64,000 nucleotides of DNA, taken from assembly GCF_008698235.1 (NCBI RefSeq), contig NZ_PEBH01000003.1, positions 221,613 through 285,612 of the forward strand, written 5' to 3'. Positions 43,759 to 56,624 of the stretch are shown one piece after another (the stretch's first letter is position 1; the number at the start of each line of letters is the position of its first letter). The translations under genes and the position numbers were made by a program. The notes under the pieces are model-generated. The model was not told where the DNA came from. It did no database searches and saw nothing but the letters and a program-made list of their open reading frames with translations. This DNA is from Bifidobacterium rousetti. GTDB lineage: Bacteria; Actinomycetota; Actinomycetes; Actinomycetales; Bifidobacteriaceae.

Positions 43759-44203
43759 TTCACGGTTCCTCCATTTCGCTGATTCGCCATTACCTTACAT
43801 CGACTGGATTCTCTTTGGGCGAGCCCTTGTATTGTTTCAAAGACAACCCCGGCTATGGGCGTCCGTCCGTCCGGGTATTCCTTCATCTCTTCCGGATAAA
43901 CGTACGGTAGGTATCTGTTAACGTACGTTTGCCCGGATACAACCACAAAACACCCGGGCAAACGTACGGCACCCCGCCGCCGACAGTCACACCCCCGCCA
44001 TTCCAGCCCTTCCGTTACCATGGTAGGCGGTGGTTTGGCATGAAATCGGCCGCTATGCGGACGCGCGCCGCATGGAAGCGGACGACAAGGCGAGATGACG
44101 GCAACGCGACCTACGGACGGCGACCGTCAATCGTGTGTCAATCTGCATGCACGAACCAAAGAAACGGCGGAATTCCAACATTTTTAAGGAGTGACTGCAC
44201 CTC
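43759..44203. other. 445-bp region without a gene, containing repeat locus C and the ettA leader
   Basis: No gene is seen. It contains palindromic repeats (43860-43968) and then about 230 bp of mixed sequence that should hold the ettA promoter; I cannot define it. Confidence 0.6.
43860..43968. repeat. Palindromic repeat family 2, locus C (two units)
   Basis: Units lie at 43860-43906 and 43922-43968, separated by the same 15-base spacer (GTAGGTATCTGTTAA) as units 2 and 3 of locus A. The flanking AGACAACCCCGG is also shared with locus A. The left arm of the first unit is mutated (CGTCCGTCCGTCC). Confidence 0.9.
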
Positions 44204-45880
<1,677 letters not shown>

Positions 45881-45898
45881 TACATGCATACCGGCTTT

Positions 45899-45945
45899 CT
45901 CTCCCCCAGTCAGCTTCGCTGACAGCCCCCTCGTCAGAGGGGGCC
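45899..45945 (+). repeat. Dispersed double-hairpin repeat, family 1, copy 4
   Basis: It follows the ettA stop by 18 bp: CTCTCCCCCAG, hairpin gtcagc-ttc-gctgac, then hairpin gccccctc-gtca-gagggggc. In this place it may serve as the ettA terminator. Confidence 0.92.
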
Positions 45946-46147
45946 GGAATTATCGGGCCTTTCTCCGCCGCGGATAACCGCCGACGGCCGGAGGAAGGCC
46001 CTTACCATATCCGCGTTACCATTGCGCGATAACCCGATGTTCACGTTGCACATACGCTCGTAACAATCGCCTCCGGCACGGGTAACGCCCCGTCGCTACA
46101 GTATGAGCAAACGACAGTGAACCGAGCAAGTACATCAGGGGGAGAAC

Positions 46148-47050
46148 ATGACCGATGACACCTTGACGCCGCTGGAGCATCTGGTGAAGGTGCTCAAACT
46201 GGGCAAGCCCTCGGATTATCGCAACCACACGTACGTCAACGGCGAGAGCCTCTACTTCCCCACAGGCCGCGTCTACGGCGGCCAGGTCATCGCGCAGTCG
46301 CTGATGGCCGCGGCCAAGACGGTGCCGCTCAACCGTCTGCCGCATTCGATCCACGGGTATTTCGTGGCTCCCGGCGACATCCGTCAGGATCTGCTGTTCG
46401 ACGTCGAGAAGCTGCGCGACGGGCGCTCCTTCTCCGCGCGCCGCGTCAACGTGACGCAGGCCGAGGGGGCGATCCTCACGGCGATCGCCTCGTTCCAGGT
46501 CGAGGGGCAGTCCGGCGTGGAGTTCGCCGATCCGATGCCGTCCGACCTGCCCGACCCGGAGTCGCTCACCAGCGCGAAGGAGCTGATGGAGCCGTACGCC
46601 GGCAAGTCGCCGTTCGCGAACTATTACGTGAAGAAGTCGCCGTTCGACATCCGCCATATCACGCGCACGATCATGCTGGGCCCGGACAAGGAGTCGGCCG
46701 CCGCCGATTCCGGACGGCAGATGGTGTGGATGAAGGCCGATGGCGAGGTCGACGTGCCGCAGCTCATGCACCGCGCGATGCTGGCGCTCGGCTGCGATCA
46801 GGTGATGATGGAGCCGGTGCTGCGTCGCGCCGGCCTGTCGATCTCGACGCCCGGCATCTCCTATGCGTCGATCGACCATTCGATGTGGTGGTACCGCGAC
46901 GTGGACATCAACCAGTGGCATCTGTACGTGCAGGACACGCCGACCGCCGCGCACGGCCGCGGACTGGGCCTCGCGAAGGTGTATTCACAGGACGGCGAAC
47001 TGGTCGCGGCGATCGCGCAGGAAGCGATGATCCGCGTGCCGCGCGACTGA
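46148..47050 (+). CDS. tesB: Acyl-CoA thioesterase II
   Basis: The 300-residue double-hotdog thioesterase hydrolyses acyl-CoA to free fatty acid and CoA. Features: GRVYGGQVIAQSLMAAAKTV with the N-terminal hotdog, SIHGYFVAPGD, then in the second half the catalytic Asp context SIDHSMWWYRDVD and the QDTPTAAHGRGLGLAKVYSQDG block. GGGGGGAG lies 4 bases before the ATG. It faces the folate operon tail to tail with only 6 bp between stops. Confidence 0.93.
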   Translation: MTDDTLTPLEHLVKVLKLGKPSDYRNHTYVNGESLYFPTGRVYGGQVIAQSLMAAAKTVPLNRLPHSIHGYFVAPGDIRQDLLFDVEKLRDGRSFSARRVNVTQAEGAILTAIASFQVEGQSGVEFADPMPSDLPDPESLTSAKELMEPYAGKSPFANYYVKKSPFDIRHITRTIMLGPDKESAAADSGRQMVWMKADGEVDVPQLMHRAMLALGCDQVMMEPVLRRAGLSISTPGISYASIDHSMWWYRDVDINQWHLYVQDTPTAAHGRGLGLAKVYSQDGELVAAIAQEAMIRVPRD

Positions 47051-47056
47051 GTCGCG

Positions 47057-47593
47057 CTAGCGCACGGTCTTGGCGGCGGCGGGGGCGACGCCGCGTTCCC
47101 GCTCGGCCCGCTTCATCTTGGGATTCTCCGGGCCTTCGGTGGGCGGCAGCTGGCACAGCCACTCCCCCACCAGTCCGATGACCATGTCGATCAGGCAGAC
47201 CACGGCCGTCACCGCACATTCCAGCACCGCCTGCGAGTAGAAGTCAGCCTCGATGTGCCCGATGGTGGGGATGATCTGGCCGCCATACCATCCGGCGAGC
47301 ATCGCACCGGCCAGCGCGAGCGCCTTGGAGAGCACCAGCGTGTCGAACGCGAGCCGCGGATTGATGAAGGTGCTGGGACGTTTGCGCGGGTCCGTGGTGG
47401 CGTATTTATGCACGTTCAGCGCGAGCACCAGCACGAGAATGCCGATCGCGATCAATAGCGCCGCGACGAACCACGGCGCGCCGATCAGGGTGAGGTTGAA
47501 GCGTTCGCCGAGCTCCGCGACGACGGCTCCGGCGACCGCGCCCAACGCGAGGGCGAGGGCCGGCTGCCACCAAGGCGTGCGTTTCGCGCTCAT
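47057..47593 (-). CDS. DUF3180 membrane protein
   Basis: The 178-residue protein has four hydrophobic segments (LALALGAVAGAVVAELG, FVAALLIAIGILVLVLAL, ALALAGAMLAGWYGG, ECAVTAVVCLIDMVIG) with the DUF3180 pattern of a DPRKRP-type cytosolic loop before helix 3. DUF3180 genes follow folK in actinobacteria, as here; ATG 47593 overlaps the folK-type gene by 4 bp. The function is unknown; a role tied to folate genes is only suggested by position. The C-terminus is Lys/Arg-rich and cytoplasmic. Confidence 0.9.
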   Translation of the reverse strand: MSAKRTPWWQPALALALGAVAGAVVAELGERFNLTLIGAPWFVAALLIAIGILVLVLALNVHKYATTDPRKRPSTFINPRLAFDTLVLSKALALAGAMLAGWYGGQIIPTIGHIEADFYSQAVLECAVTAVVCLIDMVIGLVGEWLCQLPPTEGPENPKMKRAERERGVAPAAAKTVR

Positions 47594-49089
47594 CGGACGG
47601 CACCTCCCAGAATCCAGTTGTCGGACAGCATGCCGACGCGCGCCGCATCGGGCGCCATCGCCAACAGGAACGACACCGGGTCGCCGCCGAGCGTGGCGTT
47701 CGGGTCCATGTCCATCCACGGGGCGAGCACGGAGGCGTGTTCGCGCGCGGAGGGCCACGGCACGCGGCAGTCGGGTTCGTCCGATTCGACGCCCTCCATG
47801 TCGACCAGATCGAGGTCGACGGCGTCGTCATGCGACCGTCCGATGGCGTCGAGCGCGCTGATCAGGGCTCGCGCGCCGAGTCTGGTCTCGATCTGGATGA
47901 CCGCGGACATCGCGTCGGGGCCGTCGAAGTTGCTCACATGGTAGAGGGGCGAGATGCCTTCGACCTGATTGCCGGGGATGCCCTCGAGCGAGACGATCGC
48001 CTCGCGGAACAGCCGTTCGGCGTCGGCGGAGGTCGAGTCCATCGAGATCACGGCCTTGCTGGGGATCATCGCGCCGTCCCCCTGAGCGGCAGGCTGTGGA
48101 ATGGCCTCCGGCACCCGTTCGGCCGGCATCGTCGTCGACGCGACGCTCATCCAATCCTTCGCGACGAGTTCGACCGGCGGCGTGTCCGGATCGGATTCGG
48201 CGAGCAGCCCTTCGGCGAGCTCGGACACCGGACCGCCGTGGATGCCGGGCAGATCGGCCTTGGGGTCCAACGCCGCCCACGGCACGAGCACGAACGCCCG
48301 CTGCCATGCGCGCGGATGCGGCAGGGTCAGGGTCGGATCGTCCGATTCGACGCCGTCGTAATCGATGATGTCGAGGTCGAGCGTGCGATCGGACCAGTGC
48401 GTGTCACGCGTGCGCCCGTGATCGGCCTCGATGTGCGACAGCTCCCGCAACAGGCCGGCCGCGTCAAGCGTGGTCGTCACCTCGACCACGGCGTTGAGGA
48501 AATCGGACGTGCCGTCGGGCATGCCCCATGCGGCGGTGCGATACAGCGGCGAGACCCCGATGACCTGCGTGCCGTCCAATGCGTCGATGCGGCGCACGGC
48601 GTCGCGCAACGTCGATTCGACATCGCCCTGATTGCCGCCGAGCGCGATCACCGCGCGATGGACGCTGTCCGACGCGGCGGACACAGCCGATGCGGACACA
48701 GCGGACACATCCGAGGCAGACACGGCCAATTCGCGGGTGCGATCGATCGTGACGGCCACGTCGTCGAACGGCACGGTGATCGGCGCGTGCGGCTTGTGCA
48801 CGGTGACTTCGACCTCGCGGATCGCCGTATCGACCGCGAACACCCTGTCGACGATGTCCTGCGCGAGTTTCTCGATGAGATCGACGTGATCGCCTTCGAT
48901 GACGTCGACGATGGCCGCGGCGACCTTCCCGTAGTCGACGGTGTCACCGAGCGCGTCGGTACGACCGGCACGGGCCAGATCGAGATGCAATGTGGCGTCG
49001 ACGATGAACGGCTGCGCGCGTTCGTGTTCGAAGTCGAGCACACCGTGCGTGCCGTTCGCACGCACGCCGGTCAGTCGGATGATGTCCAT
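47590..49089 (-). CDS. folK: Dihydroneopterin aldolase-HPPK fusion with an extra degenerate HPPK domain
   Basis: The 499-residue protein has three parts. Residues 1-118 are dihydroneopterin aldolase, FolB (GTHGVLDFEHERAQPF, KLAQDIVDRVF). Residues 145-282 are 6-hydroxymethyl-7,8-dihydropterin pyrophosphokinase (ALGGNQGD, SPLYRTAAWG, SDRTLDLDII, PHPRAWQRAFVLVPW). Residues 345-467 repeat the HPPK fold (GISPLYHVSNF, DAVDLDLVDMEGVES, PSAREHASVLAPW) but lack the GGN loop and the Arg-rich ATP segment, so the copy is probably inactive. FolB makes the pterin alcohol, which HPPK activates with ATP. The gene lies 21 bp after folP and overlaps the DUF3180 gene by 4 bp. A V-S-A repeat links the first two domains. 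Confidence 0.92.
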   Translation of the reverse strand: MDIIRLTGVRANGTHGVLDFEHERAQPFIVDATLHLDLARAGRTDALGDTVDYGKVAAAIVDVIEGDHVDLIEKLAQDIVDRVFAVDTAIREVEVTVHKPHAPITVPFDDVAVTIDRTRELAVSASDVSAVSASAVSAASDSVHRAVIALGGNQGDVESTLRDAVRRIDALDGTQVIGVSPLYRTAAWGMPDGTSDFLNAVVEVTTTLDAAGLLRELSHIEADHGRTRDTHWSDRTLDLDIIDYDGVESDDPTLTLPHPRAWQRAFVLVPWAALDPKADLPGIHGGPVSELAEGLLAESDPDTPPVELVAKDWMSVASTTMPAERVPEAIPQPAAQGDGAMIPSKAVISMDSTSADAERLFREAIVSLEGIPGNQVEGISPLYHVSNFDGPDAMSAVIQIETRLGARALISALDAIGRSHDDAVDLDLVDMEGVESDEPDCRVPWPSAREHASVLAPWMDMDPNATLGGDPVSFLLAMAPDAARVGMLSDNWILGGAVR

Positions 49090-49110
49090 CGGGTTACCGA
49101 ATTCCTTTAC

Positions 49111-50001
49111 TTACTTTCGATTCGCGTACTGGCGCCACACATCGCCCACGGCCACGGCGGCACGGGATTTCGACACGTCGTGCACGCGCACCGCCCAGGC
49201 GCCGTGCTCGGCGGCGAGCGCGCTCAGCGCCGCGGTGGCGTCGTCTCGCGCCGCCATATCGGGGCCGGCCCCGTCCTCGCCGTCGATGCCCGCCCCGGCG
49301 AGGATCGCGGTGACGAAACGTTTGCGGGACTGTCCTATGAGCACCGGATACCCGGTGGCGCGGAACGCGTCAAGTCCCGCGAGCAGCGGCAGATTGTGTT
49401 CGATGCCGGGTTTGGAGAAGCCGAGGCCGGGATCGATGATCACGCGCTCCGGTTCGACGCCGGCGGCGAGCACGTCGTCGACCTGACGCATGAGTTCGTC
49501 GCGCACGTCGTTGAGCACGCCGTGCTCGTAGTGCGAGGTATCGGCGTCGGGGGTTGCGCCGTGGGATCCGGCGAGCCAGCCGCGCCAGTGCTGCACGATG
49601 TAGAGGCAGTCGTGATCGGCGACGACGTGCTGCAGTTCGCGGTCGAGCGTGCCGCCGGAGACGTCGTTGATGATCTGCGCGCCCTCGTCGAGCGCGGCCT
49701 TCGCGACCGATGCGCGCGTGGTGTCGATGGACAGCGTCACTCCGGTGGGGGCAAGCGCCTTGACCGCGCCGGTGATGCGCGCCAGTTCGTCGGCTTCGGA
49801 TACGCGCTTGGCGCCGGGGCGTGTGGATTCGGCGCCGATGTCGATGATGTCGGCGCCGGCGTTGGCCATGGCCCGCCCATGGTTCGCAGCCGCGACCGGG
49901 TCGAGCCAGAGCCCGCCGTCCGAGAAGGAATCCTCGGTGATGTTGAGCACGCCCATCACCAGCGTGCGATCGGTATCGTGCAATGCCCGCAGATCAACCA
50001 T
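49111..50001 (-). CDS. folP: Dihydropteroate synthase
   Basis: The 296-residue TIM-barrel enzyme joins p-aminobenzoate to the pterin pyrophosphate, the sulfonamide target. Signatures: GVLNITEDSFSDGG, DIGAESTRPGAK, SIDTTRASVAKAALDEGAQIINDVSG, IIDPGLGFSKPG, VLIGQSRKRFV and RVHDV. GAAGGGGG precedes ATG 50001. The longer open frame to 50436 overlaps folE and is a shadow. It lies in folE-folP-folBK order, so one transcript likely covers the pathway. Confidence 0.96.
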   Translation of the reverse strand: MVDLRALHDTDRTLVMGVLNITEDSFSDGGLWLDPVAAANHGRAMANAGADIIDIGAESTRPGAKRVSEADELARITGAVKALAPTGVTLSIDTTRASVAKAALDEGAQIINDVSGGTLDRELQHVVADHDCLYIVQHWRGWLAGSHGATPDADTSHYEHGVLNDVRDELMRQVDDVLAAGVEPERVIIDPGLGFSKPGIEHNLPLLAGLDAFRATGYPVLIGQSRKRFVTAILAGAGIDGEDGAGPDMAARDDATAALSALAAEHGAWAVRVHDVSKSRAAVAVGDVWRQYANRK

Positions 50002-50099
50002 GATGTCCCCCTTCGTATGATTGCGTGCGATCGAGTGTGATTGCGATTCACAGCTTGCGATGATTCGGCCGTCACCTCGGCCGACTGTGCGGCGCGCCC

Positions 50100-50681
50100 T
50101 CACCGGCTCATGATGAGGCTCATCGCCTCCGAACGAGTGGCGGGATTGCGCAGCAGCCCGCGCACGGCCGAGGTGACCGTGCGCGCCTCGGATTTCTTGA
50201 TGCCGCGCATCGACATGCACAGGTGCTCGCATTCGGTGACGACGATCACGCCGCGCGCGCCCGCGTATTCGACGAGCGCGTCGGCGATCTGCTGGGTGAG
50301 GCGCTCCTGCACCTGCGGACGGCGCGCATACACCTCGACGAGCCGGGCGAGCTTGCTCAGCCCCATCACACCGTCCTTCGCGGGGATGTACCCGACGTGG
50401 GCGACGCCGTGGAACGGCAGCAGATGATGCTCGCACACCGAATACAGCTCGATGTTCTTGACGAGCACGAGCTCGTCGGTGTCCACGTCGAAATGCTTCT
50501 CCAGCACCTGCGCGGGCGAGGAGCCGAGACCGGCGAACAGTTCGCGGCAGGCCCGGGCGATGCGGTCCGGTGTCTCCACGAGCCCCTCGCGATCGGGGTC
50601 CTCGCCGATGGATGTGAGGAAGAGGCGCACGGCTTGGCGCACTCCCTCCTCGTCGTAACCGCGGTAATCCGGGTTCGTCAT
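50100..50681 (-). CDS. folE: GTP cyclohydrolase I
   Basis: The 193-residue enzyme opens GTP to 7,8-dihydroneopterin triphosphate, the first folate step. The zinc and catalytic residues are in [12 protein letters not shown] (Cys, His) and [12 protein letters not shown] (Cys); [33 protein letters not shown] is the usual central block. It is 19 bp from ftsH, indicating an ftsH-folE-folP-folK operon as in other actinobacteria. Confidence 0.97.
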   Translation of the reverse strand: MTNPDYRGYDEEGVRQAVRLFLTSIGEDPDREGLVETPDRIARACRELFAGLGSSPAQVLEKHFDVDTDELVLVKNIELYSVCEHHLLPFHGVAHVGYIPAKDGVMGLSKLARLVEVYARRPQVQERLTQQIADALVEYAGARGVIVVTECEHLCMSMRGIKKSEARTVTSAVRGLLRNPATRSEAMSLIMSR

Positions 50682-50700
50682 CGCTCGATCACTCGCCCCG

Positions 50701-52793
<2,093 letters not shown>

Positions 52794-52797
<4 letters not shown>

Positions 52798-53357
52798 GCC
52801 TGTTCTCCTTGATATACCGACGGCTTCAGCACCGCGATCGAATCGAGGTTGCGGTAACGCTCGTCGTAGTCCAGACCGAATCCGACGACGAACTCGTCGG
52901 GGATCTCACGGCCCTTGTACTTCACATGCACATCCACCTCGCGGCGGGCCGGCTTCTCGAGCAACGCGAAGATCTCGACCGATGCGGCCCCGCGGCGCTT
53001 CAGCTCCCCGACCAGCCACGCGAGCGTATGGCCTGAATCGATAATATCCTCGACGATCAGAATGTGCCGACCGCGAACATCGGTCGACAGATCCTGACGG
53101 ATCGTCACGGTTCCGCTCGATTCGGTGCCCGAGCCGTAGCTCGACAGGCTCATGAAATCAAGCTGGCACGGGATGGACAGCGCCTGCGAGAACGCGGCGA
53201 TCGTGTTCACCGCGCCCTTGAGCACGGCGATGACCAACGGATTCTTGCCGCGGTAGTCCTCGCTTGCCTGCGCGGCGGCATGGTTGATGATGCCCTGGAT
53301 CTCTTCTTTGCTGACCAGCTCGTGGTCGATGTCGTCTTGTACGTCAGCGATTCGCAT
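52794..53357 (-). CDS. hpt: Hypoxanthine phosphoribosyltransferase
   Basis: The 187-residue purine-salvage enzyme converts hypoxanthine (and guanine) with PRPP to nucleotides. The PRPP-binding loop is ILIVEDIIDSGHTLAWL; LKGAVNTIAAFSQAL and the base-binding VGFGLDYDERYRNLDSIAVLKP are typical. MRIADVQDD at 53357 is preferred; an in-frame ATG three codons earlier (53366) is possible. The upstream gene is dacB, not tilS as would be expected. It is coupled to ftsH by a 4-bp overlap. Confidence 0.96.
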
Positions 53358-53438
53358 GCCCACCATCTTGGCACACGCGAATGACGTGTTTCTGAGCGAA
53401 ACCTGAATGAATTCAGAGTATTTCGCGGTTCGGGGACG

Positions 53439-54872
53439 TCAGAGTTTCGCGAGTCCTGCGGCGAACTGGTCGATCGCCTTGTTGGCGGACCACGCGTTGG
53501 GGACGTTGTTGACGATCACCGCGAAGGCGAGCACCCCGCCTCCGGCGAGCGAGACGCTGCCGGCCAGCGAGCGCACGCCTTCGAGCGAACCGGTCTTGAC
53601 GCGGATGAGCCCACGGGTGGAGTCGTCAGCCACGCGGGTGCGGGCGGTGCCGACCAGTCCCGGCACCGACAGGCCCTCGAGCGCGGCCGCGGCCGGGTCG
53701 GACGGTTCGACGAGCCTCGACTGCACCTGGACGAGGGTGTCCGCGGTCAGGCGCGTGCCGGGGGCGAGCCCGGAACAGCTGCTCAGCACGAGTCCGTCCG
53801 TGGTGATCCCATGCTCCTTGAGCACCGTCTCGACGGCCTTGGAGTCGCCGGCGATGGAGTTGCCGGTGCCGAGTTTCAGCGCGGTGAGCCGGCCGAAGAG
53901 CTGGGCCAGCGTGTTGTCGGAGTGGCGCAGCATGAACGCCATGACCTCGTTGAGCGGCGCGGAGCTGACCGAGGCGATGCGGTTGTCGGTGCGCTGCCCG
54001 GTCACGTCGGTGGAGTCGGTGACGGTGATGCCGCGCTCGGTCAGCAGCGTCCTGAACACGTTCGCGGCGTCGGCGGCGGGATGCTCGGACAGGACCGGGT
54101 ATTCGGTGAAGGAGTCCTTGTCCTGGCTTTCGAGGCCGGTCCAGTCGCGCCCGCCGTCGATCGCCATCGAGGCGAGGGCCGTGTAGTAGCGGTGTTCGGC
54201 GTTGTTCTCGATGATGTTGGCCGGCGTGCGGTCGTCGCCGAACAGGGAGTCGTCCGTCGCGAGCGCGACGTGGTCGACGCCTTCGGCCTTGAGCGCGGCG
54301 ACGGTCCGGTCGGCGAGGGTGGCGAGCCCGGCGCGCCCGTTGATGTGCGTGGGGTCGCTCTGCCCCGCCCCGAGAAGCATGTCGCCGTTGCCTTTGAGCA
54401 CGATCGTGGGGTCGGAGCCGGTGCGGGTCAGGTAGACCTCGGTGTCGAGCGTGCCGCCCATCTCCAGCGTGCTCGCCGCGGCGTAGGCGGTCAGCGTCTT
54501 GGTGGTGGACGCGGGTTCGCGCGCGGTGGTCGACTCGTGTTCGGCGATCACGCGCCCGTTGCCGTCGGCCACGGCGACGGAGAAGTCGGTGCCCATGCCC
54601 TCGGCCTTGCCGAGTTCGTCGATGAGCTGGGCGACCTTGGCCTTGTCCACGTCGGCGTCGAGGTTCACCTTCCCCGACACCTGGGCGGCGGCGCGGGCGG
54701 TCGCGGGATCGGGGTACCGGCGTACGGTGGCGTCGCGCAAGGTGAGCAGGCCCGGCGCGACGTCCGTGACGTCCGCCGCCGTGTAGCCGATGCCCAGCGC
54801 GAGCATCAGGACCACGCAGGTGGTGCACACCGCGACGCGATGGCCCGTCCGCCGGCCGTTGCTCCGACTCAT
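53439..54872 (-). CDS. dacB: D-alanyl-D-alanine carboxypeptidase/endopeptidase (PBP4, peptidase S13)
   Basis: The 477-residue penicillin-binding protein trims peptidoglycan. A membrane segment (VAVCTTCVVLMLALGIGYTAA, about 13-33) anchors or exports it. The three active-site motifs are PASTTKTLT (S-x-x-K), HSDNTLAQLF (S-x-N) and VKTGSLEGVRS (K-T-G), within the S13 fold that has a large insertion after the first motif. GGAAGGGGGCGG precedes the ATG at 54872; the frame upstream to 54911 is ignored. In most actinobacteria tilS separates this gene from hpt; here only 81 bp do. Confidence 0.94.
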   Translation of the reverse strand: MSRSNGRRTGHRVAVCTTCVVLMLALGIGYTAADVTDVAPGLLTLRDATVRRYPDPATARAAAQVSGKVNLDADVDKAKVAQLIDELGKAEGMGTDFSVAVADGNGRVIAEHESTTAREPASTTKTLTAYAAASTLEMGGTLDTEVYLTRTGSDPTIVLKGNGDMLLGAGQSDPTHINGRAGLATLADRTVAALKAEGVDHVALATDDSLFGDDRTPANIIENNAEHRYYTALASMAIDGGRDWTGLESQDKDSFTEYPVLSEHPAADAANVFRTLLTERGITVTDSTDVTGQRTDNRIASVSSAPLNEVMAFMLRHSDNTLAQLFGRLTALKLGTGNSIAGDSKAVETVLKEHGITTDGLVLSSCSGLAPGTRLTADTLVQVQSRLVEPSDPAAAALEGLSVPGLVGTARTRVADDSTRGLIRVKTGSLEGVRSLAGSVSLAGGGVLAFAVIVNNVPNAWSANKAIDQFAAGLAKL

Positions 54873-54953
54873 TCCGCCCCCTTCCGCGCCCCCGCGTTCC
54901 GGGACACGCATACATGACTTGCCGCGCGGCGTACGGTCCTGCTGCCGCTTCCT

Positions 54954-56624
54954 CTACTTCTGCAGGGAGGCGAACTCGTCCAACGTGCCGAGGATGCCGA
55001 CCGCGCGCGCATCCAACAGCTTACCGCCAAGCCATGTACCGAGCGCGAGCGCACCCGTTCCGTTCACCAGCGCGGCCACGGCGATGGCCATCGTGGCGCC
55101 CGGAGCGCCGAACGTGTGCATGACGAGCGTGACGAGTGCGACGATGCCGGCGGGCAGCATGACGAGCACCGTGCCGAACATGTGCACGAACGGGAACACG
55201 CCCTGCGCGACGGCGCGTCCCTGCGGCGAGGAGAAGGGGCGATCGATGTCGGGCGCGGGGTAGAGCAGGACGGTCGAGACGATCTCCGCCAGTCCGAGCG
55301 AGGCGAACGCCACGCCGATGCCGACCGCCAGACAGCCCAGTCCCATCGCGATCCCCGCCTGCGTGCGCCAGTCGCCGGTGATCGCAAACAGCAGGACGGC
55401 GAGCACGAACAGGTAGATGACGGCGAACGCCGCGAGCACGCGCACACGGCCGAGACGGTCATCCCCTCCCCGCACACCGCAGATCACCTCCATGGCGAAA
55501 CCGGTGCCGTCATAGGCGATGCCGTTGCCCTCGACCATCATCATGAACACTCCCAGCCAGGTGAGCGACTGCCATGCCATGAACGAACCGCCCATGGCAC
55601 GCGACTGAACAAGGCATGCGGCAACCAGGATGATCGGCATGACGAACAACATGGCCTGACGCGGGTCGCGTTTGAGATAGGTGAACAGTCGCGCGGAGAC
55701 GGCTCCGGACACGCTGTCCGGCATATGGGAGAAATCGCCCAGTCCGGCCTTGACCTTGCTGGACGTGTCGGCTCCGCGCGTCAGACGCTGGCGTCCGAGA
55801 CACCAAGTGGAGACGCGGAAGCAGATCGTCCAGGTGGCGGCGAGGATGGCCAGGTGGATCAGCAGCGGCGCCCATGCGCCGGTAGCAACGTCGAACGGCA
55901 GTCGGAAGGCGGCACCGAACGGGGTGAACGAGAGCAGCCGGGCCGATCCGGCGTACGGTATGTCGCCGGTATCAAGCGGATTGGATGCCGGGACGTCGTC
56001 TGCCGCAACGGCACCGGTGGGCAGCAACGACGACAGCTGGAGCGGCGCGATGAACAGGACGATGACGACAAGGTAGAACAGCGTCTTGCCGCGCACCGTG
56101 GTAACGAGCGTGGTAACGAGCGATAGGACCATCTTCGCGCAGCACACGGTCGTAATGACGACGAACAGCGCCGATACGATGCCGACGAGCACGACGATCC
56201 AGCCGAGCTGACGGTAGATGAACGCAAGGGCGACAAGGGCCGCCGCGGCGATGATCGAAACCGGTCCGGACAATCCGGCGGCGAGCAGCGCCCATTGCAG
56301 ACGGGAATCGCCAATGCCGTACAGTTCGAACCGTTGCGGGGTCATCGCGGACCCTTCGCCGATGAGCATCAGTTGGATGACGATGGCGAACAGCATCCCG
56401 ATCGAGCCGATCATGACGATCACGGAGTTCAATCCGAGCAGGAAATAGGCGTGCGATGCCGGCCTCGGCATTCCCAGCAGCACGGCCAGCACGATCATGA
56501 CCACCACCGCGCCGACGCCCATGGTCAGCGCCAACGCGAATCCCACGGTCTGCAGAACGGAACGGCGCAGCGCGGACAGGGTGAGCAGCCAACGCAGGCG
56601 GACGATCGCGGCGATCTCGTTCAT
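54954..56624 (-). CDS. Large ABC-type membrane permease
   Basis: The 556-residue protein has about twelve hydrophobic segments, in two groups separated by a central loop of about 100 residues, as in full-length ABC-2-like permeases. It follows its ATPase gene with a 4-bp overlap, so the two form an exporter. No substrate-specific motif is visible. The start at 56624 (MNEIAAIVRLRW) has GAGGGCGG upstream; the open frame to 57230 is a shadow of the ATPase gene. The C-terminus is cytoplasmic. Confidence 0.88.
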   Translation of the reverse strand: MNEIAAIVRLRWLLTLSALRRSVLQTVGFALALTMGVGAVVVMIVLAVLLGMPRPASHAYFLLGLNSVIVMIGSIGMLFAIVIQLMLIGEGSAMTPQRFELYGIGDSRLQWALLAAGLSGPVSIIAAAALVALAFIYRQLGWIVVLVGIVSALFVVITTVCCAKMVLSLVTTLVTTVRGKTLFYLVVIVLFIAPLQLSSLLPTGAVAADDVPASNPLDTGDIPYAGSARLLSFTPFGAAFRLPFDVATGAWAPLLIHLAILAATWTICFRVSTWCLGRQRLTRGADTSSKVKAGLGDFSHMPDSVSGAVSARLFTYLKRDPRQAMLFVMPIILVAACLVQSRAMGGSFMAWQSLTWLGVFMMMVEGNGIAYDGTGFAMEVICGVRGGDDRLGRVRVLAAFAVIYLFVLAVLLFAITGDWRTQAGIAMGLGCLAVGIGVAFASLGLAEIVSTVLLYPAPDIDRPFSSPQGRAVAQGVFPFVHMFGTVLVMLPAGIVALVTLVMHTFGAPGATMAIAVAALVNGTGALALGTWLGGKLLDARAVGILGTLDEFASLQK

